A stretch of DNA of 64,000 nucleotides from Scolanthus callimorphus (GCA_033964015.1 CM066922.1:1318856-1382855), one strand, 5' to 3'; shown: positions 1 through 12,600, numbered from the stretch's first letter. The notes: a model not told the origin generated them from the sequence alone. Program-made: numbers and translations.

Positions 1-228
1 CCTGTGCTTGCGTCCTGCGCTTGCGCCCTGTGCTTGCGTCCTGTGCTTGCGTCCTGTGCTTGCGTCCTGTGCTTGCGTCTCTGCTTGCGTCCAGTGCTTG
101 CATCCTGTGCTTGCGTCCTGTACTTGCGTCCTGCGCTTGCGTCCTTTACTTGCGTCCTGTGCTTGCGTCCTGTGCTGAGGCTTCCTGCACTTGCGTCCTG
201 CGCTTGCGTCATGTGCTTGCGTTCCAGT
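1..228. repeat. 13-bp minisatellite
   Basis: About 17 imperfect tandem copies of a 13-bp unit (CCTGTGCTTGCGT) run from the first base of the window to about 228, so the array probably extends leftwards out of view. Copies differ mainly by T/C changes (CCTGCGCTTGCGC, CCAGTGCTTGCAT) and a few indels. Because 13 is not a multiple of three, the array stays open in more than one frame and encodes a 13-residue periodic peptide; I do not regard that as a gene. No coding signal is seen in 229-510. Confidence 0.9.
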
Positions 229-510
229 GAGTACCGTTTTTTTACTGCCGACCGCAAAATATCACGCAAGTCGAAAAGGACGTCCCTAGTCCCAAAGTCA
301 GGCGTCGGTCGCTGGCCCGCAATATTGAAAGCACTTACAGTTTTGATACAGAGTTAATTTCGATATTGCTTGAGAAAGAAGCGCTAAAATGCTATCAAGG
401 TTCTCTCGAATCTGATACTGTTATGTGGATAGGTGTTGTGAGGGGGGATTCATGGGTGGTGGTAGTGAGGGCGAGGTTGCTGCAAGTGCAAGACTAGCCA
501 GCCGCGGTGT

Positions 511-690
511 ATAGAGCAGATTTCGTATGCTGTGAAAAGTACCTTGACACGGCGCGGCACTGTCACGGTGGCGATACGAAACCTGGCCTGCTGTAGATAC
601 CGAACGAAACCGCGTAGTCGCGATACGGACACGGTCGCGGCGTGGTACAACTCTTTCGCGGTACTTTTCACCATACGAAATCTGCTCTAT
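511..690. mobile_element. Small inverted-repeat (MITE-like) element
   Basis: The ends form a near-perfect inverted repeat of about 32 bp: ATAGAGCAGATTTCGTATG at the left and its complement CATACGAAATCTGCTCTAT at the right, continuing inward to GTACC/GGTAC. The interior is GC-rich and also partly self-complementary, so the whole 180 bp could fold into a hairpin. I found no clear target-site duplication, so the superfamily is open. Confidence 0.6.
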
Positions 691-1607
691 CATCAGTTGT
701 GTAGTGTAAACTACACACGCACCCCGGGGATGGTGCTACACTGACTTTTCGGTAGGGGTGTGCCGCCAAGGTCTCAAAAACTCGACCCTATCAGATACCA
801 AAAATTCTCGTTTTTTATACCCTACCGTAGACCTACGGTCAAAATTGTATAGGGTGGTCAAATTGGTCGCAATCAAAACGGCATTTTGATAATCATGAAA
901 AGGTTTCAAAATTAACCACTTTTCCACTAATTGCGGCACAACTTTGATCGAAATTTGTTTGCATCTGGGTAGCCAAAAGATGAGCATCAGATGATAAGGA
1001 CGATCTTACGAATTCAGAAAATGCCAGTTTATTACTCTTATGATTACCAAAAGGCGAGAATTGCATCTGTCACTTTGAAATTATTGTTAAGGACGACCAA
1101 TATCAACGAAAATAGAAACTCCTATTTTATATGCGCATTTCCCTTACGATTTTGACCTAATGCGCGTATATCGCCCCTTAAATCTTCCTAAGAAAACTAC
1201 TAGTCTCAAGAATAAAATACTCAAAAAGAGTCACATATATTAGAAGAATGTTAAAGAAGACACAAAATATATATTTCTTTGAGATCAGATAAAATATTGC
1301 TCGCTTCCAGCGAAATAGCTCAACTTCCGGTTACAGCCTCGTTTCCATGCTAAAGGAAAAGAGTCATGTTCCAAACTGTTAAATTTGGAGGCGTTCCACC
1401 GCACGGATGCAGTAGGACTTTTAGTATGTTGTTTATGATGGTAATTACTATTGAATTGTGAAGAGAGAGCTTCTGTTGCAATTAGTTCTAGGTCTATCCG
1501 TAAATGTATTGGACTATTTGTCACAGTCAAATTCCAGTATGAACAATGAACATTGGACAATATTTACGTATTTATTATTGCTGCTTGTTGCATACAGTAG
1601 CACCCCC
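691..1607. other. No recognised gene
   Basis: AT-rich sequence with only short, unconvincing frames on both strands. A short palindrome (GTGTAGTGTAAACTACAC) lies near 699-716. I see no splice-supported exon. Confidence 0.5.
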
Positions 1608-1746
1608 CTTGCTACTTAGATAACTTCACCCAAGTTTGGTTGTCTGAGGTTTATCTCTTCCTGAGATATGTTCTTTTTCTCGTATGATGACGTCATCGAT
1701 GACGTCATACCACGTGACCATACAGTTGCACCCCCCTTGCCACTTA

Positions 1747-2333
1747 AGTCCAGTCCTGAACTCTCCTTCGCGGCTCCGTTGTTTGCTGTCGCCGAAAGGA
1801 GAGTGCAGAAACCTTGGATGCGCATGCGCTAGATCTGACGAAGAACTTGTTTTTTTTCGTTAGTGCGCCATTCTCGAACCCAGAGCTCCCCGGCTCGTAA
1901 CCTCTCGGGGGAGGCTCTGGTGACAGCCACTGACGCATGCGCGAGATTTAATACAGAGCTACTGAGAAAGAGCTTTCAGCGCATGCTCCAACGCTCAAAA
2001 TCAGCCAATCAGCGACGGCCCTCAAATGGATGTCACCAGAGCCTCCCCTGCGAGCAGACGAGCCGGGAGCTCTGGGTACGAGAATGTTAGTGCGCATGAT
2101 CCAAATACCGTTGTCGGAAATTGATTGTTGGCTATATGAGTTTTGTCCATCAAGATAGGACGCCCTTGTGACCGTAACCGCTAAAATTCAACAAACAATC
2201 TTCGACAGCGGTGTTTGGATCATGCGCACTAACGAAAAAACCCAAGTTCTTGGTCAGATCTAGCGCTTGCGCATCCAAAGGTTTCTGGACTCTCCTTTCG
2301 GCGACCACAGGAAACAACGGAGCCGCTGGACTA
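1747..2333. mobile_element. MITE with 11-bp target duplication, inserted in the satellite
   Basis: Flanked by direct repeats CTTGCCACTTA at 1736-1746 and 2334-2344. Removing one copy plus the element restores the CTTGCYACTTAGATAACT unit seen intact about 120 bp upstream. The ends are inverted (AGTCCAG..CTGGACT) and the complementarity continues inward over about 100 bp, including CGGCTCCGTTG and GATGCGCA motifs, with a 17-bp interruption in the left arm. Duplications of 9-11 bp suggest the Mutator-like superfamily. It carries no gene and is split by a second insertion at 1869-2086. Confidence 0.75.
1869..2086. mobile_element. 218-bp MITE nested in the outer MITE
   Basis: Flanked by a 9-bp direct repeat TTAGTGCGC at 1860-1868 and 2087-2095. 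The ends are inverted: CATTCTCG..CGAGAATG, extending through CCCAGAGCT/AGCTCTGGG and GGGGAGGCTCTGGTGAC/GTCACCAGAGCCTCCCC arms. A 9-bp duplication is typical of Mutator-like elements. Non-coding. Confidence 0.8.
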
Positions 2334-2700
2334 CTTGCCACTTAGATAACTTCACCCAAGTATGGTTGTCTGAGGTTCTCCCTTCCAGAGATATATTCTT
2401 TTATCTTTGATGACGTCATCGATGACGTCACGTCACGTGATCATGTTACAGCATCCCCCTGGTAGCACAGAGAAAATATCCCAAGTTTGGTTGTCTTAGC
2501 ATGTTCCCTTGATATGGTGAAGAGAAATAATTTTTTTCTTCGTATACCACAGGGTTCCCATGAGTTTCCGCGTACGGCGGACGGACGTACGCTATACCTT
2601 TTATACCAGGAAGAAACAAAAAAATTCATATCTCAAGAAGGGAACAACCTATGGCAACCAAACTTGGACACATTCATCTTTTGGGCGATACTACTTCAGC

Positions 2701-3717
2701 GCCATAATCATTTGACTTGGTGCCGTCAACAACGTAAGCAAAATGAGCGAGAAAGCCCGCGACGTTTCAAAATCAACTCCATAGTTATGCCTAGACGGTA
2801 TTTCCTTAGGTATGGTGCTCCGCAGGACAAAATACTAAATGGGCCCCTAAATACCCAAAAGAAACCCATTTAATACCAAATACCTGCTGAAAATGAACCC
2901 CCTGGCTGGAGAGATGTAAATCTTTTTAAAGATTAAAAAAAAAAAACGTTTCGGACCTCCTGTGTCATCTTCTTTGTACATATATGGATTACATGCGGAT
3001 CGCAATGCACGATGGTTAAGCAAGTTGAAATTTGGCCGAAACTCGACTGGACTCGACGTTCCTAGCAAAACAAAATCCTGCTAAATGTGCCCAAATCCTT
3101 AAATGTTCTTTAGCTGAAGGTTAGGTAAGAATAAAGCTTTTAACTTCCAGTAGCTGGAATAAGCTGGAACGCCATCGAGTGGTCGCAATCTTGGATACTG
3201 ATCGTCTCGAGTCGAGTGACCGTTTCAACTCCCCTACATTTTACAAGTTCACTCAAATCTCTAATCAGGTTTGTCTAACTCCATTTTTTTTCCCTCAGCA
3301 CCGATTCGTTTTTTGTCACAATGGACAACCTCAGTGAAAAAGTTATGAACTACTAGATACGTCCCCGGATACGTCGTTCCAAGGGTGAGTAGTACACAGA
3401 CAACCTTTTGACTTTTCTGAATCTGCACTCTTCACTTCCTTTGCAACACTCAGAAGTTAACTGATCTTTACGGTTATCAAACAACGCAGGGCTCTACGAT
3501 TTATTTGTAACGACTATTCTGACTCGTTTGGCTGGGACACTCTTGCACTGTAAAAAGAGATCTCTGAATTTAAGTGTCGAAAGCCACTTTACTGAAATTG
3601 AGGGAATTTTCCTAAAAGGGTTGTCCATGGGGGAAGGGCTTCTGTATCTTAATTTTAGTAGATTAACCTTAATTTTAGTGGGCTTAGATAAAAATAAGAG
3701 ATCGAGCATCATATTAA
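2701..3717. other. No recognised gene
   Basis: Contains only short overlapping frames on both strands, with no domain, no splice-supported exon and no clear repeat ends. A run of 13 A residues lies at about 2936-2946. Confidence 0.45.
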
Positions 3718-4311
3718 TGCACCAGTCAATTGACAACCCTGCACCCCCCAAATCGCACATTAGCGGGGCATTCACCTTTTTGGCAAGTGGAAGGCAGTGA
3801 GCGCCTCGGTTTGCAGGGACAATCTGAGAGGTGAATGCACCGTCCCCAGGGTAACAATTAAGAGTGAATGCGCTCCTTGCAGAACAAATTTAAAAAATAA
3901 CACAAAGGATTTTTACTCATTGAAAAGAGTCATGTCAATGGTGCCCAGTTTTGCCAATCGCAAAGCGCAATAAAACCATATTTTTCTACTTGCATGTACT
4001 TTCGCTAGTGTAGATTAAAATTTAATATGTGTAATTCAAGTAACAAAAATCTGTATTTGTCGTGTGTCTTTTGTGAAGTAAGGGCTGTTCATATGGAGGT
4101 GAGACAGCCCGGAAAGCGGGCTGGTTTTTGTTGTGTTGTGTCCCGGGGAAGAGAGTGACTCCCCGCTCGATGTACTGTGTGGAAGCCATGAAAGTAAGTG
4201 CATCTCCCGACCAACGGGGCAGTAATGTAGTGTGAATTCTGTACGAAAGCCCCACTAGTACCCCACTAATGTGCGAATGGGGGGGTGCGGGGCTGTCAAT
4301 TGACTGGTGCA
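3718..4311. mobile_element. PIF/Harbinger-type MITE, 594 bp
   Basis: Starts TGCACCAGTCAATTGACA and ends with the complement TGTCAATTGACTGGTGCA. The inverted repeat continues inward through a run of C/G to GCACATTAG/CTAATGTGC, about 55 bp in all. It is flanked on both sides by TAA (3715-3717 and 4312-4314), the three-base TWA target duplication usual for PIF/Harbinger. The interior has no transposase frame, so it is non-autonomous. Confidence 0.8.
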
Positions 4312-4325
4312 TAAGTTCCCTGCGA

Positions 4326-4410
4326 GCAGAGGCTACTTTTTATCTCCCTGCATTTTCTTTTACCTTAAGTGTTTTCTTATGTTTTTCAGCTACGCAAAAG
4401 TAGCCTCTGC
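4326..4410. repeat. 85-bp hairpin
   Basis: GCAGAGGCTACTTTT at 4326-4340 is the exact complement of AAAAGTAGCCTCTGC at 4396-4410; the loop is AT-rich. It is probably a very small MITE or a deleted end pair. Confidence 0.6.
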
Positions 4411-4714
4411 ACACAGATGTCATTTCTCTGTCGTGCATGGGTGAGAAAATGGCGTAAGCTTGAAGAAACTGGTCGATAAAGTTGTGTGCGAGCAACAAAA
4501 TATCAATTTATCTGCTCTACAACTTACTCAAAATCACGTTTTGGGACCTTTAGATGGCTCGTGTACTCAATTTAAACATAAGTTAGTAGAGGGAGACTGG
4601 TTAGGAAGGCCGGCGAACTTCAAAGAATCAAAACAATAGACGGCCTTTGATGTTGAACCTACCCGTCACGTGATCATGACCCTGCACAAGTCATGCAAGC
4701 CCGAGTCAAACAAC

Positions 4715-4825
4715 ATGGCTAGCAATGTCAACATGTTCTTGTCTGGGGATGACATAGATGCGATTTTAGCTATTTTAGAAGACTACCAACAATTGGAAGA
4801 GGAATTTGAGACAACAGTTCATGAT
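4715..4825 (+). CDS. Candidate first coding exon, acidic 37-aa N-terminus
   Basis: ATG in good context (CAACATGGCT) opens 37 codons rich in Asp and Glu (for example GDDIDAILAILEDYQQLEEE), ending exactly before a strong donor GTAAGTA at 4826. A short upstream ATG at 4670 is also in frame. I cannot find the downstream exon within the repeat-rich DNA that follows, nor name the family. Short acidic first exons of this kind often open cnidarian transposon-borne genes, but that is only an analogy. Confidence 0.4.
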
Positions 4826-4879
4826 GTAAGTAGATTTTTAGATAATTTTAACTGCTGCCCTTACAGAAATACACAGTAG

Positions 4880-5360
4880 TTTTTTGGAACTTTAAATGAA
4901 CTTTACATGTTGCGCTTTAACTGAACTTTACAAAAGCATTTTAACATGGATCAAAACATACTTTAAAAGTACTTTTTGCATACTTTTTTAGGGCACAAAT
5001 AGACTTTAACAGTGCCTGAATGGTACTTAAATTGACCTTTACGAAAGAGTACTTTTGTTGTACTTTACACGACCGAAATGCATAAAGGACAGGATCCATA
5101 CTTTATATACACTTTTTAGGTACTTTATTAGCACTTTTAAAAAAAACTTTTAAAATAACTTTATTTGTACTTCAAGGGACCTTTTTGTGGTGCCCTTTAA
5201 CAGAACTTTACAAAAAACACTTTAACAGGGTTCAAACGATACTTTAAAACTACTTTTTCCATACTTTTTTATGTGACAAATCGACTTAATAGTGCCTGAA
5301 TGGTACTGCAATTGCACTTTACAGAAAAGCACTTTAGTTGTACTTTACATTACCGAAATG
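4880..5360. repeat. Tandem duplication, period about 283 bp
   Basis: Two diverged direct copies rich in TACTTT/ACTTTA. Landmarks such as TGCCTGAATGGTACT recur at about 5013 and 5296, and TACTTTTTTA and GTTGTACTTTACA also recur at the same spacing. Each copy is itself made of short ACTTTA-like repeats. Non-coding. Confidence 0.7.
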
Positions 5361-6677
5361 GAGTCCTACCCATGAACAAAAAAAAAAACCATCCATAGTA
5401 TCCCATCCACAGAAGGGTGTTGAAAAGTACCCCGTCTCTCTGGAAGTTCCAATGCCTTCCGATGGGGGGAGGGGGGATATTTTCTGAACCACGCAATCTG
5501 TGAAGCGTTGCAGGCAGCAAAAAGCCAAGGGTGTACGTGGTAGCCATATGTTTATTGAAGATTCACCTAATGACACCACATTTCCTTTGTGCTTCACAAA
5601 TTAAAATGAATACAATGATAATAGATTAATGTTACAGCGTTGAGCGATGCCACATTTTCAAAGCATCATGGTCTCGTAGTTGGGGCAAGATTGGTTTCAT
5701 TGTGTGCGTTGTTATTATCAGTAGTTTGAATCCACAATATATAAAAGCAAAACTGAATTATGCAAGCTGAAAATGTCAACAAGCCCACTGCAGAAATGCT
5801 GAGGAAAAGCAGGAATTCAAATTTGAAATCCTGTGTTCCTAAAGCGAGAAACCAAGCTTAAAGGCCCATTACACCTTTCCATAATGCATTGCGCGCTGTG
5901 GTTTTATATTTCTTGACATTTCATCTAAGAAAAGAGATTGAGAGATTAATTTAGATTAATTTAAGCTTTTGAGCAGTTATGTTGTTTTGTTATCTCTTTT
6001 TTGCTTTCAAAGGAAAAAAACACAAACACCACCGCGTGCAAAGCACTATGGAAAGGTGCAATGGGCATTTAACTGTGTCCCAACTAGCGGAGGACACAGG
6101 CTGCTAGTGGGCATGCAACCTTTATTCAGTTGTCTTTTAGAATTAGCACATTTTGAGTTGGGTTAGTTTCCCTGTTTTGCACTAAATGATATACATATAC
6201 CAATATATATTACACAGATACCTAAAAATGTGATTGCACTTTAAGAACAAAACTAATTGTTTAATATACGTACATATCTGTATTCTGATGCATGTATAGT
6301 ACTTACTGACCAGTTTGTATTTTTGGTGTACATTTGTATAAACTGATGTGACAGTTCTTTAAAACTTGCATTGATGTAAGCCTCCATGTAATACAATACT
6401 GAAAAAATAACATGGCAAGCATTTATTATTAGTCCGATTGATATGATCAACAACCATAACAACACAAACACAAACTGACCTTAAAAATATCACTGCATCA
6501 AATCCTTTGTTGCTTCAAATCTGCAAGGATGGACCAACACCATTTATTTGCACTTCAACAGTGATGGCTGGACATAAAAGCTAAAAAGCTAAAAAGCAGC
6601 CTGTAATTGGGCCGTCTAGCTGCAAAAGGTCATAATAAACTACATATCTAAACTACATAATCATATCTACATCTTAC
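5361..6677. other. No recognised gene
   Basis: AT-rich, with several short frames on both strands but no domain or splice-supported exon. A 12-nt poly(A) run lies near 5379. Confidence 0.4.
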
Positions 6678-9600
6678 CATGTCTCATTTTCATCATTACT
6701 GGAGTCACCATCATCGCTCTCTGTAAACAAAAATGCCATGAATTTTTGATATTAATACCATTGCACATACTCCAGTTCATGCAGGAGGAAAAAAATACTT
6801 TTACTTGTTGGAGTTTTTAATGTCAAAGCACCATGAAAGCAACATTTACACAAACAAAATTGTTTGAGTAGAAAATTTTGCTTTTCCTAAAAAAACAGCA
6901 GTCTGCTCTATCTTCTAGAAATTAAAAATGGAAAACACAATTCTACGATTTTGTCGAATTGTTGTAAAAAAAACGGAACTGACTGAAAATTACCATACCT
7001 AGTGCAAATGACTGCAGTAAAAGACACTGATTCTGAATAAAACCAACAAAATGCAATGTGAACAAAGTCAGGATCAACAATCATTTTTAAATCGTGGATA
7101 CGCGTAGCGTATTCATGAGTTATTGGAGTGGGCCAGATGTCACTCACTCGCTCGCTCGCTCATAACTCAAGTGTTAGCTCATGACGTCATCTAAACTAAA
7201 CAAATTAATATCTCGACATCGCTAGGTGACCAAACTTGCACAAAGTTATCTTAGTGACAAGGGGGTCCAGCCAAGCAACAAAGTCACATGACATTACGTC
7301 ATCGATGACGTCATCAAAACTAGCAAAATTAATATCTTGAGAACGCGAACATCGCTAGGTTACCAACGTTGGGAAATATTCTTCGTGACCGAATGGGGGC
7401 CCAGCACCAAGGTCACGTGGTATAACGTCATCGATGACGTCATCACAACTAGAAAATTGATATCTCGGGAAGGGAACAGAAACAATATCCACGATTTCAA
7501 TCTGCTAGCTTATATTGATCTTTTGTTCAGGCAGGGATTAGTGTAAGAGACATGATAGGGACAAAATAGATTAGAATTTAAACTTAAAGATGTTTGCAAT
7601 GAATTTAAAAAACAAACATGTGACCCTGCATGGGAAAACGTATAATAACGACTTTCCGTTTTTTGGGCCAAAACGAACGGGTAGCAAACGACTTTTTCAG
7701 TCGTTCAAACGAGTTTTGCAGCCGTTCAAACGTCTTGCATAAACGACTGAACGGGATTTTTGAACGACCGAACGGGAATTTTAAACGAGCGAACGGGAAT
7801 TTCAAACGAGCGAACGGCTCTATAAATAAGTGAACGAGTTTACGAAACAAGCCCTGCTTACGAACGAGCGCCGAGTAAATTACGAAAAGCATCGGATAGA
7901 GTACTGCTGAAGCCCGGTCCCCTGAAAACGATCTGCCATAGAGCGTGCGATGGCATAAAACAGCGCCTTTAAAACAACAATCAGGACATCGCGAAATAAA
8001 AATGAACAGGGCTTTGCAAAATGACATCAAGAATAATGCTCTCAAAGTGAGAGATAATAGTAAGAATTTCATGTATGCGGGTACATAGATCCTACGATGC
8101 AAAAATAACAATACCCACGTGCGAATACTAGTGACACGGCGCGAATGGATGTCGAACCCCAAGTTTACTTCTCGCTCTCCAATTAAACAAATAATGAGAG
8201 CATGAAAAATAATTATTGTAAACTACAAAGAGACAACATTGCAAGAACTACTACGGTTTTTACAGTATAGGCCTCCAGAACAAGCAGGGTGAATTTGGCG
8301 CAGCCAGAAACTGATGGCATTCATTGTCAAGCGCAGAACGTAAACAAAAAGTTCGTGTAAAACTTACCCGGCGTCTCAGTCGTTTTACGGCTTTCCAATT
8401 CCTGTTTCAAGGTTCAGAAATACTAACAATGCACTATGCATGATTTTTATCCCTTCAAAGCACAGTTTGAGTGCGATTTGCAGTACTGAGCACGACAGAA
8501 CTTCTAGCCGCCCAGAGGACAAGACGTGTTTGTGATTTTCGTTCAGACGTACACACTAATTACATATTCATTAAAACTGGTTCGCACTTTTTATTCAATC
8601 TCTCAGTAGAATTCCTTTGTATACCTTTGTTCTTCTCTCCTTCTTTCTTCCTTTTCTTTCTATCCACAAAGCAGAGACTCAACTGCAATTCTTTGGGAAT
8701 GCAAAAAGGGAAGCATTTTCGATAAACAACAACGAAAATAAAAGTGAACAACAACAAATTCATAAGATACATCGCGTCGCGCCGCGACATTTTACTTCAC
8801 GGAAAAGTACAGAAAGCGCGTTTCAAGATGAAAGATCGAACATGACTCAAAATACATTTTTCCATTGAGCACTTATTTCCAAGATATAACAAATTCGGGA
8901 GATTTTACTTGAATACAGAGAGCCGTGGAGATGACGTAAAAAAAAAAAAAACGGGAAATTCCGGGTAATCTATGAGTATTTTAATCAGAATATAAATATT
9001 GTGCATGTTTGTTTGTTTGTGCATGTTTTTTTTTTTACCCGGGAAATTCCCGGGTAATCTATGAGTATTTTAATCAGAATATAAATATTGTGCATGTTTG
9101 TTTTTCACTTTGCATTGAATTGCTTTTGCTATCCATCGTACGCCGCTCGTTTTCCGACAAAACTACGAACGCATTGAATAAACGACTTTACTTCTCGTTC
9201 AAACGTTATCGAAAATTTTAAAAACGACTTTGCGTTCCGTTTGAACGGCTTTTGAATTAGCATAGACAAAGTCGTTCAAACGACTTTCTAGTTAATGAGC
9301 ACGACTTTTTCAGCCATGCAAACGACTTTTCAGGTCGTTTGAACGGGTACCAAACGACTTAAGGCAGAAAACGGAAAGTCGTTATTATACGTTTTCCCAT
9401 GCAGGGTCACACATGTGACAGGCTCGCAGTAATAATGACCTGAGTGGCTATTCGGACTGTCGATTTTTTGATTTTTGACAAACTGCAGAAACGTTAAAAT
9501 ACCCTAAAACTAGCCTCTCTGCATTTTCCCCAAAAAATCGCCGCGAGAACGCTGTAAAACGGCCTCATCTTTTCCCTTTTTCAAGCGCAAAGCATTATGG

Positions 9601-12600
9601 GTAAAACTGAAAAAAAAATAACAGCACTTCGTCCATAGCCCCGGTTTTAGATATTTTTTTTTAAAGTGCCATGTCACTCACACTGTCAACTAAATATTGC
9701 GGCGAATGCATTAGCTTTGGATTCAAAACTAACACAAATTGTCTTGACTGCTGAAATCCTGCTACAGAACGACAGAGAAGCTTCATACTCAAGAGTCATC
9801 ACACGGCGTGCCAAATTCTTTGTGACTCCATTTTGCTCGTAAAATGTGCTCCTCACTTGTGTGTTCTTTCACAAGTTCGTCTCTACCGACTTTGCTTGCT
9901 TTATGATGCAAGCAAAGCGGCCCCTGTAGTAGAAAATGCACTTATAAAGCAAATTCATGGCTCGCTGTCTGTTCGACTAGCAAAACCAAGAATCCAACGG
10001 TCTTCACTGAAAAGGGAGAGCCCTTAGTCTTTACAAACAGCGGCTTTTTTTTGGGGGGGGGGGAGGGGAGGCCTTTTTCTTTTTCAAGTGGAAGAACCTT
10101 TGCAAAATAAGCGAAATTACAGAAATAAATTCCGGCTACAAGGGTTTAACAATGCGCCAGGGGAAAATAAGGAAAATGCAGAGAGGCTAGTTTTAGGGTA
10201 TTTTAACAATGTTTCTGCAGTTTGTTTGTGATAAATCAAAAAACAGTCCGACTAGTCACTTAGGTCGTTATTACCGCGAGCCTTCATGTTAGCTGCCAAA
10301 ATTTTTCAGACCTTCCAAGTAGATCAAGCATTCACATGTGAAAACCTTTTTACACTGTAGAATTTGCAGTAAATCTATCGGCAACTTGAAAAAGCTAAGT
10401 ATACTGCAGGCTTAGTCTGTTTCTTAATAACATGTAACTATATAGCTCTGTTTAACGTATGAGAATTACAAAGACGAAGTCAGGATCAGCTCCAAAATGT
10501 TGCAATAAATCTTTCCTTTTTTCTACAGACATACATTGTGTAACATACCTTCAATTCCATTTACATCCTCATTCTCTAATGCGTGTACACTATTGCTCTC
10601 TACAATAAAAAACATTGCACATTAAGTTGAAGGCACACGTATATAGCAGGGTCAGCTAAAGCATGAAACGGGCCCCCGGAAAACAAAATTTTATGCTTTA
10701 CTGCAACCGTTAACATAATGAGGGGAAGCGAATCTCGCCAAATTTTAGTAGAATCTCGGAATCTCAGAATTTTTAACGTGCATCTCGGAACCTCGGATTT
10801 TCACCCTCAAACGTTTAAATACAGTAAATATATGTGCTGAAATTTTCTCTCCATCTCGGGCTCGGATTTTAAACTGCCAGTCTCGGCAAGTATCGGATTT
10901 AACCATTGTTACCCCTATAATGAGAATTACAAAGACGTAGTCAGAGTCGACTCCAAAAATGTCATGCAATAAATCGTTCCTTCTTTTTTGTAATTCTCGA
11001 TTAATAAGACTAAAAATTGATACAGACAGACAAAGATTAAATACCTTCACTTCCATCTACACCTTCATTCTCCAATGCCTGTACACTATGCTCTCTACAA
11101 AAAAAAAAATAAAAATCATCAAGCATTCACAAGAATTACAGTGTAGCAGTAAATGGGACCATTTCATTGGAACGTTTACTTTCACACAAGGTTCCTTATC
11201 TCCACTCAGCAGTAAATCTATTGAGAACTTGAAAAAGCTTCAAGGTTCTTAGCCTTTACCTACAGTAGTAACATGTTTAATTACAAAGACAAAGTCTGAG
11301 GACTCCAAATTGTAGTGTTCAGCAATACAACTTTCCTTCTTTTCAAGAACATTTATGGTTTATGGTTTAAAATTACACCTTCAATTTCATTTAAACCCTC
11401 ATTCTCTAATTCTTGTACACTATTACTCTCTACAATTAAATAAAGGCATTGCATAGGGTCAGCTAAACAGGTTCCTTGGGTAAATTTGCCTTTGATGTAC
11501 TGTAACATGCTTGTACACAACAACACTTGGGATCCGGGGGGTCTTCACATGTCGACCTGATAGGGGTGCTCGTCGTATTTTTTAGGGGTTGCAAAATCGA
11601 CTCTCAGGTATTTTTTAGGGTTATCGAAGAAACATTGTGGCTTTCGCTAATAAATGGTATTGTTTAGGGGTACGCAAATGAATGAAAGGGTCACAAACCA
11701 AACAAAACATATTCTTTCTTTCTTTATTCAATTAAAGCTCTAAAATGAGCTTGTTTTGAGATGGGAAACAATAAACAATAACAAAAAAGGTTTTGTGTTG
11801 GTATTTTTAGGGGTCAATTTGTTTATAAGGTATTTTTTAGGGGGTGGATCTTTTATGTCCTGGTATTTTTAGGGTATATTTTCCGATGTCCCGACGAGCA
11901 CCCCTATCACTCTTACATGGGAGAACCCCCCCCCCCCCCCCCGGGCTTGGGATATGGCCAAGTTGAACAGCTACAAAGTTCTAAATAATATAGGATTAAA
12001 GCAGTAAAACATGCACTGTGCTGTGGTACATACCTTTCAATATCTGTGATGACTTTGAGGCAGCTGAAATAGAAAATGTAGCCAGAGAGAAATTAAATCA
12101 GGCAGATAGAGTAAGAAATGGCATTCCAGCATAACAGTTTAGGGGTTATTAAAAATGAAACTTTGGAAGCACGGGACGGCCATATGTGAGAACTTCCATA
12201 AGCTTTTGACTCAAACTTGAGTCTTGCAATCACAGTAAATGAGGAATTGTTATGCTCTACTGCAGTCACAGGCTTTAGGCCTACGTGTCCACAGTAGGTG
12301 TCCCATACATTGTTAAAGATATGTTGCCCCATCTTCTGGGCTGTTAATCCAGATGTGGGCAGCTTCATGCATGCCCCTCTCAAACCACTGTGGCACTCAC
12401 AGATTGATTGATTGATACCTTTGTTGTAATCTGGATTCTTCCATTTAAAATTGATATCCCCACACCTCTTTCTCAAGGACTTCCTGATGGAGCCATGTGT
12501 CTGGTGCTCATTTTGTGGTGCACCAGGTATGTTTGCCACCAATGCAAATCTGTTGATAAGCACGCAGTTTCTTTAGTTGTTTGCATGTGTGATTTAATGT

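Larger units (their letters stand above)
1608..2700. repeat. Satellite-like units with ATGACGTCAT palindromes
   Basis: Successive copies of one unit: a boundary CTTGCYACTTAGATAACT (1610s and 2341), then CCAAGTWTGGTTGTCTGAGG, an 'agatat' stretch, then TGATGACGTCATCGATGACG (about 1684-1705 and 2409-2430), then ACGTG-rich sequence and a C run. A third, more diverged unit follows from about 2470. The palindromic core contains two TGACGTCA motifs, the consensus for CREB/ATF-type bZIP factors; whether they act is unknown. The same family occurs at 7140-7480. The array is interrupted at 1747-2333 by the element described separately. Confidence 0.75.

Noticed and set aside
1..228. CRISPR array
   Set aside because: Short contiguous units with no spacers, in a eukaryotic genome.
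4..357. Overlapping open frames with repeating ASCACVLCLRPVL-type peptide
   Set aside because: They follow from the 13-bp minisatellite, which is open in several frames; no domain, no splice support.
7605..8162. 185-codon minus-strand frame with FARLKFPF repeats
   Set aside because: The periodic part is the subterminal array of the 7620-9410 element; it crosses the element end and has no recognisable domain.
11926..11943. Long C run as evidence of assembly error
   Set aside because: It coincides with the MITE end and its target duplication is intact, so the run is probably real, though its exact length may be wrong.
12093..12400. Coding continuation of the 12.4-kb exon
   Set aside because: A good donor (GTATCA/GTGAGT region) precedes it and the translated sequence lacks any domain-like pattern; treated as intron.
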